Positions 54,579-63,402 of a stretch of 64,000 nucleotides of DNA are shown one piece after another (positions within the stretch are counted from its first letter, which is position 1; the number at the start of each line of letters is the position of its first letter). Origin of the DNA: Telluria antibiotica (GTDB lineage Bacteria; Pseudomonadota; Gammaproteobacteria; Burkholderiales; Burkholderiaceae_D). The notes beneath the pieces were generated by a model. It saw nothing but the letters and a program-made list of their open reading frames with translations, searched no databases and was not told the DNA's origin. A program made the position numbers and the translations under genes. The stretch is taken from contig NZ_JAAQOM010000002.1 in assembly GCF_011682055.1 (NCBI RefSeq), forward strand, positions 248,001 through 312,000, in the 5' to 3' direction.

Positions 54579-54687
54579 TCCACAGGCCCATGCATTTGTT
54601 CAAAAACTTTTGCACAAACATAACGTGACGAGGCTCATCGACGCCTGGTGCTAAGCTTGCCCTGCAACGCATCGTCTGAGGGCCACC

Positions 54688-55689
54688 ATGTCGAAAGCAC
54701 GCCACGAAGTCGTCGTGATCACGGGTGCCAGCGCGGGCATCGGCCGCGCGGCCGTCCAGCAATTCGCCCGCCGCGGCGCGCGCATCGCCCTGATCGCGCG
54801 CGATCCCGAGCGGCTGGAGGCGGCGCGCGCGGAGGCCGAGCGCCTCGGCTCGCCGCACGCCATCGCCATCTCGGCCGACATGGCGGACCACGCCCAGGTC
54901 GAGGCGGCCGCCGAGCGCGTGGAAACGGAGCTGGGGCCCATCGACATCTGGGTCAACAACGCGATGGCCACCGTGTTCGCGCCGTTCGCCGACATCGCCC
55001 CGGAAGACTTCCGCCGCGTCACCGACGTCACGTACCACGGCTTCGTGTGGGGCACGATGGTCGCGCTGAAGCGCATGCGGCCCCGCGACCGCGGCACGAT
55101 CGTGCAGGTGAGCTCCGCGCTCGCGTACCGCTCGATCCCCCTGCAATCGCCGTACTGCGGCGCGAAGCATGCGATCAAGGGCTTCACGCAATCCGTCCGC
55201 ACGGAGCTGGAACACGACCACAGCAACGTGCACGTGGCCGTCGTCGACATGCCGGGCGTGAACACGCCGCAATTCGAGTGGTGCAAGACGACGCTCACGC
55301 ATCACCCGAAACCCATCGGCACGTACTACCAGCCGGAGCTGGCGGCCCGCGCCATCTACTGGGCCGCGCATGCGCGCCGGGCCGAAATCTGTGTCGGCTA
55401 CCCCACGTTGGCCACGATGCTGGCCGAGAAATTCGTCCCGCGCGTGCTCGACCGCTACCTGGCGCGCAAGGGCGTGGCGGGCCAGCAGCGCGCCGACACG
55501 ATCCCGGCCGACCGGCCCGACAACCTGTGGCGCCCCGTGCCCGGGCCGTATGCGGCGCACGGCACGTTCGACGCGGGCGCCAGTACGAGAAGCCTGCAGC
55601 TGTGGGCCACGACACACCGCGGCTGGCTGCTGGCCGGCATGGGCGCCGCCGGCATCGCGCTGGGCCCGCGCCAGCTGCGCCGCCACTGA
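54688..55689 (+). CDS. SDR-family oxidoreductase with C-terminal hydrophobic extension
   Basis: 333-residue classical SDR, first gene of the redox operon. NAD(P) motif TGASAGIG (residues 12-19), NNA at 90-92, Ser near 142 and the Tyr156-x3-Lys160 pair in SPYCGAKHA are intact. About 100 residues follow the fold, ending with a membrane-like segment (GWLLAGMGAAGIALGP), so the enzyme may be membrane-attached. The upstream gap holds TGCTAAGCTT at 54649-54658, similar to an RpoS -10, with no clear -35. It is 25 bases before the TPP-enzyme start. The substrate is unknown. Confidence 0.88.
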   Translation: MSKARHEVVVITGASAGIGRAAVQQFARRGARIALIARDPERLEAARAEAERLGSPHAIAISADMADHAQVEAAAERVETELGPIDIWVNNAMATVFAPFADIAPEDFRRVTDVTYHGFVWGTMVALKRMRPRDRGTIVQVSSALAYRSIPLQSPYCGAKHAIKGFTQSVRTELEHDHSNVHVAVVDMPGVNTPQFEWCKTTLTHHPKPIGTYYQPELAARAIYWAAHARRAEICVGYPTLATMLAEKFVPRVLDRYLARKGVAGQQRADTIPADRPDNLWRPVPGPYAAHGTFDAGASTRSLQLWATTHRGWLLAGMGAAGIALGPRQLRRH

Positions 55690-55714
55690 CCAACCATCGA
55701 AGCGAGGACACGAC

Positions 55715-57502
55715 ATGAGCAAGACCGTAGGCGACTTCTTCGTCGAACGCCTGTACGAATGGGGCGTCCGGACCATCTTCGGCTACCCGGGCGACGGCAT
55801 CAACGGCGTGCTGGGCGCCCTGCAGCGCTTCGGCGGCAAGATCGAGTTCATCCAGGTGCGCCACGAGGAGATGGCCGCCTTCATGGCCGCCGCGCACGCG
55901 AAGTTCACGGGCGAACCGGGCGTCTGCCTGTCGACGGGCGGCCCCGGCGCGGCGCACATGGTGACGGGCCTGTACGACGCGAAGATGGACCACGTGCCCG
56001 TGCTCGCGATCTGCGGCCAGGCGCCGACGACGGCGCGCGGCGCCCACTACCAGCAGGAGCTGAACCTCGACCGCCTGTTCCAGGACGTGGCCGACTACGT
56101 GTACGAGGCGAGCCAGCCGTCGCAGGTGCGCCACCTGCTCGACCGTGCGATGCGCACGGCGCGCGGCCGCAACGGCGTGAGCGTCCTCGTCCTCCCGAAC
56201 GACCTGCAGGAAAAGGCGTACGAAGACCCGCCGCGCAAGCACGGCAACGTGTTTTCCGGCATCGGCTACACGAAGCCCCGCATCGTGCCGTACGAGGCCG
56301 ACCTGCAGCGCGCCGCCGACGTCCTCAACGCGGGCAGCAAGGTGGCGATCCTCGTCGGGGCCGGCGCCTTGCAGGCGACCGACGACGTCATCGCCGTGGC
56401 CGAGCGCCTGAAGGCCGGCGCCGCGAAGGCGCTGCTGGGCAAGGCCGCCCTGCCCGACCACCTGCCGTGGGTGACGGGCTCCATCGGCCTCCTGGGCACG
56501 AAGGCCAGCTGGGAAATGATGAGCGACTGCGACACGCTGCTGATGGTCGGCACCGGGTTTCCGTACTCGGAGTTCCTGCCGAAGGAAGGCAAGGCACGGG
56601 CCGTCCAGATCGACATCGACCCGTCGATGCTGAGCGTGCGCTACCCGGCCGAAGTCAACCTGCACGGCGACAGCGCCGAGACCCTGCGCCTGCTGCTGCC
56701 GCTGCTGAAGGAAAAGACCGACACGGACTGGCGCGAAAAGATCGAGCAGGAAGTGCGCGACTCGTACAAGCTGCTGGAGGAACGGGCGCTCGCGTCCGCG
56801 AACCCGATCAACCCGCAGCGCGTGTGCCACGACCTGTCGCCGCTGCTCGCGCGCGATGCGATCGTCACGAGCGATTCGGGCTCCTGCGCCAACTGGTACG
56901 CGCGCGACCTCAAGGTGCAGCGCGGCCAGATGTATTCGCTGTCGGGCGGCCTCGCGTCGATGGGCGCGGCCGTGCCTTACGCCATCGCCGCGAAGTTCGC
57001 CCACCCGGACCGGCCCGTGATCGCGCTCGTCGGCGATGGCGCCATGCAGATGAACAATATGGCGGAGCTCATCACCGTATCGAAATACTGGAAGCGGTGG
57101 AAGGACCCGCGCTGGATCGTCTGCGTCTTCAACAACCAGGATCTGAACCAGGTCACGTGGGAACAGCGCGTCATGGAAGGCAATCCGCGATTCGAGGCGA
57201 CGCAGCAGATTCCCGACGTGCCGTACCACCGCTTCGGCGAATTGATCGGCCTGAAAGGCATCTACTGCGACGACCCGGATCAGGTGGGCGAGGCGTGGCG
57301 CACGGCGCTCGCGGCCGACCGTCCCGTCGTGCTCGAATTCAAGACCGACCCCGAAGTGCCGCCGCTGCCGTCGCACATCACGCTCGACCAGGCCAGGCAC
57401 TTCATGACCACCATCGTCAAAGGCGACCCGAGCGAAGGCTCCATGCTGGCCGGCGTGGCGCGCCAGGTGCTCAGCGCGATCCTCCCCGGAGACAAGCCGT
57501 GA
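55715..57502 (+). CDS. Thiamine-diphosphate enzyme of the pyruvate oxidase/acetolactate synthase family
   Basis: 595 residues in three domains. The Pyr domain has the cofactor-activating Glu51 (VRHEEM) and GAAHMVTGLYDAKMDHVPV. The central domain has VAILVGAGALQATDDVIAVAERL. The PP domain has the GDG motif at 440-442 followed by ITVSKYWKRWKDPRWIVCVFNNQDLN. No signal peptide. The closest characterised relatives are pyruvate oxidase and pyruvate:quinone oxidoreductase, but without a clear C-terminal membrane helix I cannot say which acceptor it uses. It overlaps the next gene at GTGA. Confidence 0.9.
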   Translation: MSKTVGDFFVERLYEWGVRTIFGYPGDGINGVLGALQRFGGKIEFIQVRHEEMAAFMAAAHAKFTGEPGVCLSTGGPGAAHMVTGLYDAKMDHVPVLAICGQAPTTARGAHYQQELNLDRLFQDVADYVYEASQPSQVRHLLDRAMRTARGRNGVSVLVLPNDLQEKAYEDPPRKHGNVFSGIGYTKPRIVPYEADLQRAADVLNAGSKVAILVGAGALQATDDVIAVAERLKAGAAKALLGKAALPDHLPWVTGSIGLLGTKASWEMMSDCDTLLMVGTGFPYSEFLPKEGKARAVQIDIDPSMLSVRYPAEVNLHGDSAETLRLLLPLLKEKTDTDWREKIEQEVRDSYKLLEERALASANPINPQRVCHDLSPLLARDAIVTSDSGSCANWYARDLKVQRGQMYSLSGGLASMGAAVPYAIAAKFAHPDRPVIALVGDGAMQMNNMAELITVSKYWKRWKDPRWIVCVFNNQDLNQVTWEQRVMEGNPRFEATQQIPDVPYHRFGELIGLKGIYCDDPDQVGEAWRTALAADRPVVLEFKTDPEVPPLPSHITLDQARHFMTTIVKGDPSEGSMLAGVARQVLSAILPGDKP

Positions 57503-58710
57503 GCGCGGCGGCGCCCGCGGACGCGCGCCCGCTGGCGCGCGCACTCGGCGCCGCCACCTTCGGCCTGGCGCTGGGGGCATTGCTGCTGGCGCGGCGCGGG
57601 CCCTCCGCTGCCGTGCCCCCTCCGGCGATGCGGCGACGGTTGCCGTCGGCGCCGGACAACACCGGCCAGGGGCACACGGGCCGCGACCGCGCACTGCCCA
57701 CCGGCACGATCGGGCGTTCCGACCTCGGCACCGACACCGCCGGTAACGACCGCGCGACGTCCGCGCTGCAAGCCCGCCGGTTGTACCAGGCAGCCGCGCT
57801 GCTCGCGGCGTCCGTGCTGAGCGACAGCGCGCTCGAACACTATCGCGGCAACTTCGAGAACCCCGGCATGTTCACGCCGCTCGCCAGCGCGGCCGTCGTG
57901 CTGGCCTGCGCGTTGCGTGGCGCGGGACGGGACGCCGGCACGGCAATCCGCGCACACGGCAGTGCACGTGCACGCGCCCGCGCGTCCGCACACGCCCGCG
58001 TCCATGCGCAACGCACCGATTGGACGGACGACGCCCGGCTGGCCACCACGCCACGGTATGCCACGACGCGCCCGGCCGGCCCGGACGCCACGGTGCCCTA
58101 CGCCACCGCGTGCGCCGTCGGCGCCGCGGGCCTCGGCTTCCACGCGTACAACGTGTTGCGCCGGCCCGGCGGCCTGTCGTGGGCCAACCTGTTCTACGCG
58201 GCGCCCCTCGGCGCGCCGGCCGCGCTGCTGCTGGCCGGCGTGATCGGGCTCGCCGCGCGTCCCGTCGCCGCGGGTGCGCCGACGCTGGCCGGCCTGCCCA
58301 GCGGCCGCGCGCTGTGCGGCCTCGCGGCGTTCGGCCTCGCCGGCACGAGCGCGGAGGCGGCACTGCTGCACTTCCGCGGCGCGTTCCAGCATCCCGCGAT
58401 GTGGGTCCCGGTCACCGTGCCGCCCGTGACGGCCGTGATGCTGGCCGGTGCGGCGCTGCCCGGCGCGCCCGGGCCGCGGCGCCTGACGCATGCGCTGCTC
58501 AAGGCGTGCACGTGGCTGGGCATGCTGGGGATGGGTTTCCACGCCCGCGGCATCGCGCGCCAGATGGGCGGCTGGCGCAACTGGAGCCAGAACGTGCTCG
58601 CCGGCCCGCCGCTGCCGGCGCCGCCCAGCTTCAGCGCGCTCGCGCTGGCCGGCCGCGCCGCGCTCGCATTGCGCGCGGCACAAGCGGGTCCGCAGCGGGA
58701 GGCCGCATGA
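57499..58710 (+). CDS. Internally duplicated multi-pass membrane protein of unknown function
   Basis: 403 residues from GTG 57499, in the GTGA overlap. One hydrophobic segment lies near the N terminus and several occur in each half. The halves are related: ALEHYRGNFENPGMFTPL (about residue 113) matches ALLHFRGAFQHPAMWVPV (about 289), and LGFHAYNVLRRPGGLSW (about 212) matches MGFHARGIARQMGGWRNW (about 347). The repeated His, Arg, Asn/Gln and Pro positions suggest a ligand or cofactor site built twice. An Arg/Ala/His-rich hydrophilic stretch separates the repeat elements of the first half. I recognise no named family. Context suggests a membrane partner for the surrounding oxidoreductases. Confidence 0.75.
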   Translation: MSAAAPADARPLARALGAATFGLALGALLLARRGPSAAVPPPAMRRRLPSAPDNTGQGHTGRDRALPTGTIGRSDLGTDTAGNDRATSALQARRLYQAAALLAASVLSDSALEHYRGNFENPGMFTPLASAAVVLACALRGAGRDAGTAIRAHGSARARARASAHARVHAQRTDWTDDARLATTPRYATTRPAGPDATVPYATACAVGAAGLGFHAYNVLRRPGGLSWANLFYAAPLGAPAALLLAGVIGLAARPVAAGAPTLAGLPSGRALCGLAAFGLAGTSAEAALLHFRGAFQHPAMWVPVTVPPVTAVMLAGAALPGAPGPRRLTHALLKACTWLGMLGMGFHARGIARQMGGWRNWSQNVLAGPPLPAPPSFSALALAGRAALALRAAQAGPQREAA

Positions 58711-59324
58711 CGCGCGACACGGATGCCCCGCCGCCCCGCTTCCCCGGCTACGACGTGCTGGCGAAATGGGACAGCCCGTCGTTCGACGACACGACGCGCG
58801 GCGTCCTCGCGGCGCGCCTCGATGCCGTGCCCCCGCGCCGCTGGCTGACGGAAGCCGAGTGGGCCCTGCTGGACGCCATCAACGCACGCCTGCTGCCGCA
58901 GCCGGAGCGCGCGCATCCGATCCCCATCACGCCCTGGATCGACGCGATGCTGCACGACGATCGCGGCGAAGGCTTCCGCCATCCGGACATGCCGCCGCTG
59001 CGCGCCGCCTGGCGCCAGGGTCTCGCCGCCGTCGACGACGAAGCGCACCGCCTGCACGACCTGCCGTTCGTGCGGCTCGGTGCCGACGCCCAGGACGCCG
59101 TGCTGCAGGCCATCGCCGACGGCCGTGCCGTATCGCCCCGCTGGCAAGGCCTGGAAGTAAAACGCTTCTTCATCCACCACCTGCTGAAGACGGCCGCGGG
59201 CATCTATTACGCCCATCCGCTCGCGTGGAACGAGATCGGCTTCGGCGGCCCCGCGAGCCCGCGCGGCTACGTGCGGCTCGGGTTCGACAGCCGCGACCCG
59301 TGGGAAGCGACGGAGGCGCCATGA
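58707..59324 (+). CDS. Gluconate 2-dehydrogenase subunit 3-like protein
   Basis: 205 residues, joined by ATGA overlaps to the genes on both sides. WLTEAEWALLDAINARLLPQPERAHPIPITPWIDAM and GLEVKRFFIHHLLKTAAGIYYAHPLAWNEIGFGGPASPRGY match the small subunit of FAD-dependent membrane sugar dehydrogenases. Normal members carry a Tat signal that exports the GMC catalytic subunit; this one begins MTRDTDAPPPRFPGYDVL with no twin-arginine or hydrophobic leader. The pair therefore appears cytosolic. It probably forms a complex with the downstream GMC enzyme. Confidence 0.85.
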   Translation: MTRDTDAPPPRFPGYDVLAKWDSPSFDDTTRGVLAARLDAVPPRRWLTEAEWALLDAINARLLPQPERAHPIPITPWIDAMLHDDRGEGFRHPDMPPLRAAWRQGLAAVDDEAHRLHDLPFVRLGADAQDAVLQAIADGRAVSPRWQGLEVKRFFIHHLLKTAAGIYYAHPLAWNEIGFGGPASPRGYVRLGFDSRDPWEATEAP

Positions 59325-60958
59325 GCGGGCGGCACGCACCCCGCACGGGCGCCGGCCGCGCGCCCGACGTGTTCGAGCGCGGCGGCTGGGTCACGATGTG
59401 CGAATACGATGACGACGAGGCTGTCGATTTCGCCATCGTCGGCGCGGGCGCGGGCGGCGCCACGCTCGCGTGCAAGCTGGCGGAGGCCGGCTTTTCCGTC
59501 GTCGTGCTGGAGGCGGGGCCGTTCTGGCGGCCGCTGGAAGATTTCGCCTCCGACGAGGAAGCGCAGCAGCAGCTGTACTGGCTCGATGAACGCATTTCCG
59601 GCGGCGCCGATGCACTGGCCCTCGGCGGCAACAACTCGGGCTGGGGCGTCGGGGGCTCGACCGTCCACTTCAGCATGATCTCGCTGCGCTTCCGGCCCGA
59701 ATGGTTCCAGGCGCGCAGCCGGCTGGGCTACGGCGTCGACTGGCCCATCACGTACGCCGAGCTGGCGCCCTATTACGAGGAGGCGGAACGGGCGCTGGCC
59801 GTGTCCGGGCCCGTGCGCTATCCGTGGGGCCCGCCGCGCGGGCGCTATCCGTACCGGGAACACGAGATGAACGCGGCCGGCCTCGTGCTGGCGCGCGGCG
59901 CGGAGAAGATGGGCATCCCGTGGGCCGCCGTGCCGCTGGCGACCGTGTCCGCGCCGCGCGGCAAGTCGCCACCGTGCGTCTACCGCGGCTTCTGCAACTT
60001 CGGCTGCGCGACGAACGCCAAGCAGAGCGCGCTGATCGTCTGGATCCCGCGCGCGCTGGCGGCGGGCGCGGAAGTCCGCGACCTCGCGATGGCCGGCCGC
60101 ATCGAACTGGGCGCGGACGGCCGTGCGACAGGCGTGCACTATCGCCGCAACGACCAGTGGCGTTTCCAGCGCGCGCGCAACGTCGTCGTGTCGGGCTATG
60201 CGATCGAGACGCCGCGCCTGCTGCTGAATTCCGCGTGCGACCGCTTCCCGCACGGCCTCGCGAACAGCTCGGGCCTCGTCGGCACCCATTTGACGACGCA
60301 CGCCGGCCCCGGCATGTGGGCCGGCTTCGACGAGGACATCCGCTGGTACAAAGGGCCGCCGAACATGGCCGTGTGCGAGCACTGGAACTACACGGACGAC
60401 GGCAAGGATTTTCATGGCGGCTACGCGTTCATGAGCCAGGGGCCGCTGCCGCGCGCATGGGCCCAGCTCCTGGTCACGGAGCGCCACCGCTGGGGCATGG
60501 CGCTGCGCCGCGAGATGACCGACTACAACCACATGGCGGGCTTCGTCGCCGTCGCCGAGACCGAACCGCGGCCCAGCAACCGGGTCGAATTGTCCGACGT
60601 GCGCGACCGCCACGGCCTGCCCGTCGCCCACGTCACGTTCGCATACTCCGACAACGACCGCCGCCTGCAGGACCACGCGCGCCGCTTCATGGGCGAGATG
60701 CTGGAAGCGGCCGGCGGCGCCACGCCCTGGACGAGCGACGACACGAGCCACATCCTCGGCACGTGCCGCATGGGCACCGACCGCGAGACGAGCGTCGTGG
60801 ACGCGGACGGGCGCAGCTGGGATGTTGAGAACCTGTGGATCTGCGACGGCTCGCTGTTCCCGACGGCGGGCGGCGTGAATCCGTCGCTGACGATCCAGGC
60901 CCTCGCCTGCCGCATGGGCGCGCGCATCCGCGCGCTGGCGGCGCGTGGAGAACTGTAA
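59321..60958 (+). CDS. GMC-family FAD oxidoreductase (sugar dehydrogenase-like)
   Basis: 545 residues. FAD motif DFAIVGAGAGGATLACKLAEAG (from about residue 36) with VVLEAG. The segment PPCVYRGFCNFGCATNAKQS has Cys-x5-Cys-x3-Cys, as in GMC enzymes of the gluconate/glucose dehydrogenase large-subunit type. The C-terminal domain has the catalytic His in SHILGTCRMGTD and Asn in TAGGVNPSLTIQALACRMG. No signal peptide. It starts inside the subunit 3-like gene and is 11 bases before the FMN enzyme gene. It should oxidise an alcohol or sugar hydroxyl; the substrate and electron acceptor are unknown. Confidence 0.9.
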   Translation: MSGRHAPRTGAGRAPDVFERGGWVTMCEYDDDEAVDFAIVGAGAGGATLACKLAEAGFSVVVLEAGPFWRPLEDFASDEEAQQQLYWLDERISGGADALALGGNNSGWGVGGSTVHFSMISLRFRPEWFQARSRLGYGVDWPITYAELAPYYEEAERALAVSGPVRYPWGPPRGRYPYREHEMNAAGLVLARGAEKMGIPWAAVPLATVSAPRGKSPPCVYRGFCNFGCATNAKQSALIVWIPRALAAGAEVRDLAMAGRIELGADGRATGVHYRRNDQWRFQRARNVVVSGYAIETPRLLLNSACDRFPHGLANSSGLVGTHLTTHAGPGMWAGFDEDIRWYKGPPNMAVCEHWNYTDDGKDFHGGYAFMSQGPLPRAWAQLLVTERHRWGMALRREMTDYNHMAGFVAVAETEPRPSNRVELSDVRDRHGLPVAHVTFAYSDNDRRLQDHARRFMGEMLEAAGGATPWTSDDTSHILGTCRMGTDRETSVVDADGRSWDVENLWICDGSLFPTAGGVNPSLTIQALACRMGARIRALAARGEL

Positions 60959-60969
60959 AAGGAAGCGCC

Positions 60970-62127
60970 ATGAGCAAGGTAGCCAGCATCTTCGACCTCG
61001 AATGCCTCGCTCGGGAGCGCCTGCCCGCCGTCGTGTTCGACTACATCCACGGCGGCAGCGAACAGCAGCTGACCGTCCAGCGCAACCTCGACGACATGCG
61101 GGCGCTGGCGCTGCGCCAGCACAGCCTGCGCGACGTGTCGCACCGCGACATGAGCGTCACGATGGTGGGCGACCGGGCGCGCATCCCCCTCGCCCTCGGA
61201 CCGACGGGGCTCGCGGGCCTCACGTGGGCGAACGGCGAATGCGCGGCGGCGCGTGCTGCGGTCGACTTCGGCGTGCCGTTCTGCCTCTCGACGTGCTCCA
61301 TCAATTCCATCGAAGACGTGGCGGAGGCGATCCGGGCGCCGTTCTGGTTCCAGCTGTACCTGATGAAGGACCACAAGGTCAACGAAAGCCTGATGCGGCG
61401 CGCGCACGACGCGAACTGCTCGGCCCTCGTGCTGACGATCGACCTGCACACGCAGGGCAAGCGCTGGGCCGACGAAAAGCACGGCCTCGCCGTGCCGCCC
61501 CGGCTGACGCCATCGAACATCATGCAGATGGTGAGCCACCCGCGCTGGCTCGCGAACATGGTGGGCAGCAAGCGCCACACGTTCGGCAATTTCGAGCACG
61601 AGATCAAGGAAGGTGGCTCAATCGGTTCGCTGTCGAAGTGGATCGAGGACCAGTTCGATCCGTCGTTCGACGTCGGCACGGCCCGCTGGGTGCGCGACCA
61701 GTGGCAGAGAAAGCTGATCCTGAAAGGCGTCATGAACGCGGACGATGCACGCACGGCCATCGACATCGGCGCGGACGCCATCATCGTGTCGAACCACGGC
61801 GGGCGCCAGCTGGACGGCGCGCCGTCGTCGATCTCCGTGCTGCCGGAAATCGTCGACGCCGTCGGCGACCGCATCGAAGTGCTGTTCGACGGCGGCATCC
61901 GCACCGGCGGCGACATCGTGAAGGCCATCGGCCTCGGTGCGCACGCCTGCCTGTCGGGCCGCGCATGGCTGTACGGCCTCGCCGCGCGCGGGCGCGACGG
62001 CGTCACGTGCGCCCTCACCTTGCTGGAACAGGAACTGCAGGACTGCATGCTGCTCACGGGGCTCGACAACCTGCACAGGATCGACGCCGGCGTCGTCACG
62101 GCGCAGCCGCCGCTGGGGAGGCGTTGA
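60970..62127 (+). CDS. FMN-dependent alpha-hydroxy-acid dehydrogenase/oxidase
   Basis: 385 residues of the LldD/glycolate oxidase family. The barrel shows ARERLPAVVFDYIHGGSE, LGPTGLAGLTWANGE, QLYLMKDHKVNESLMRRA, and the catalytic and flavin motifs SNHGGRQLDGAPSSI and DGGIRTGGDIVKAIGLGAHACLSGRAWLYGL. ATG 60970 has aaggaag upstream. It should oxidise a 2-hydroxy acid such as lactate to a 2-keto acid. In this operon its product could feed the thiamine-diphosphate enzyme, since pyruvate is the product of lactate oxidation; that link is inference. Confidence 0.92.
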   Translation: MSKVASIFDLECLARERLPAVVFDYIHGGSEQQLTVQRNLDDMRALALRQHSLRDVSHRDMSVTMVGDRARIPLALGPTGLAGLTWANGECAAARAAVDFGVPFCLSTCSINSIEDVAEAIRAPFWFQLYLMKDHKVNESLMRRAHDANCSALVLTIDLHTQGKRWADEKHGLAVPPRLTPSNIMQMVSHPRWLANMVGSKRHTFGNFEHEIKEGGSIGSLSKWIEDQFDPSFDVGTARWVRDQWQRKLILKGVMNADDARTAIDIGADAIIVSNHGGRQLDGAPSSISVLPEIVDAVGDRIEVLFDGGIRTGGDIVKAIGLGAHACLSGRAWLYGLAARGRDGVTCALTLLEQELQDCMLLTGLDNLHRIDAGVVTAQPPLGRR

Positions 62128-63329
62128 TGCTGCCTTTCATGTTCGCGACGGGTATCGAGAGCAGTTCGCCGACGATAGGCAACGGCCGCATCCGGCGCGA
62201 CCAGATGGAGGAATGCGGGCATTACCGCCAGTGGCAGGCGGACTTCGCACTCGTGGCGCAGCTGGGCATCCGCACCCTGCGCTACGGCGTCCCGCTGCAC
62301 CGCACGTGGCTGGGGCCCGGCCGCTACGACTGGGAATTCGCCGACCAGGCGTTCGGCGAACTCCGGCGCCTCGGCATCGAACCCATCGCCGATCTGTGCC
62401 ACTTCGGCGTTCCGGACTGGATCGGCAATTTCCAGAACCCCGACTTCGCCACGCTGTTCATCGCCTACGCCCGCGACTTCGCCACGCGCTACCCGTGGAT
62501 CCGCCTGTACACGCCCGTCAACGAGATGTATGTGTGCGCGAAGTTTTCCGCGCTGTTCGGCTGGTGGAACGAGCAGGCACGCGACCACCGCTCGTACGTG
62601 ACGGCGCTGAAGCACCTCGCCAAGGCGAACGTGCTCGCGATGCGCGCGATCGTCGCGCTGCGGCCGCACGCCGTGTTCGTGCAGAGCGAGTCGAGCGAAT
62701 ACTTCCACGCCAGCAGTCCCGACGCCGTCGACGAGGCGGAGCGGCGCAACCAGCTGCGCTTCCTGTCGCTCGACTTCAACTACGGCCGCCCCCTCGATCC
62801 CGTCCAGCGCGAGTTCGTGCTGGACGGCGGCATGACGCCGGACGAATGCCGCTTCTTCGAGGAGCATGCGCTGTGCGGCCATTGCGTCCTCGGCAGCGAC
62901 TACTACGTGACGAACGAGCACCACGTCGAGCCGGAAGGCGGCTCGCACGGCGCCGGCGAGACGATCGGCTACGCGATGATCGCGCGCGAGTACGCGCAGC
63001 GCTACGGCCTCCCGATGATGCACACGGAGACGAACCGCGACCAGGGCCCGCACGGCGACGAGGCCGTGCACTGGCTGCGCCGCCAGTTCGCCGTCGTGCG
63101 CGCGCTGATGCGCTGCGGCGTGCCCGTCGTCGGCTTCACGTGGTATTCACTGGCCGACCAGGTCGACTGGCACATCGAGCTGCGCGAGGCGTGCGGCAGC
63201 GTCAATCCGCGCGGCCTGGTCGACCTGCAGCGCCACATCCGGCCGGTCGGCGTCGCGTACCGCGACCTGATCGCCGCGTGGGACGGGCGGATCGCGGCCG
63301 TCGACCCGGCGGCGCGGCCGGGCGCCTGA
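62127..63329 (+). CDS. Divergent GH1-like glycoside hydrolase
   Basis: 400 residues, shorter than normal GH1 (about 450). A clan-A barrel with the two catalytic Glu retained: Glu133 in YTPVNEMYV and Glu301 in MMHTETNRD. Other GH1-like features are LRYGVPLHRTWLGPGRYDWEFADQAF, IADLCHFGVPDWIGNFQNP and FTWYSLADQVDWHIELRE. No signal peptide. It overlaps the FMN-enzyme stop at TGATG, so it belongs to the redox operon. A glycosidase coupled to sugar and hydroxy-acid oxidoreductases suggests cytosolic processing of a glycoside, but no substrate can be named. Confidence 0.82.
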   Translation: MLPFMFATGIESSSPTIGNGRIRRDQMEECGHYRQWQADFALVAQLGIRTLRYGVPLHRTWLGPGRYDWEFADQAFGELRRLGIEPIADLCHFGVPDWIGNFQNPDFATLFIAYARDFATRYPWIRLYTPVNEMYVCAKFSALFGWWNEQARDHRSYVTALKHLAKANVLAMRAIVALRPHAVFVQSESSEYFHASSPDAVDEAERRNQLRFLSLDFNYGRPLDPVQREFVLDGGMTPDECRFFEEHALCGHCVLGSDYYVTNEHHVEPEGGSHGAGETIGYAMIAREYAQRYGLPMMHTETNRDQGPHGDEAVHWLRRQFAVVRALMRCGVPVVGFTWYSLADQVDWHIELREACGSVNPRGLVDLQRHIRPVGVAYRDLIAAWDGRIAAVDPAARPGA

Positions 63330-63402
63330 CGGCGGCGTGCCGCCCTTGACGCGCGGTGCCGCCTGGGGTCTACTTTGGCCGCCCGCATTCCGAACACAGC
63401 CC

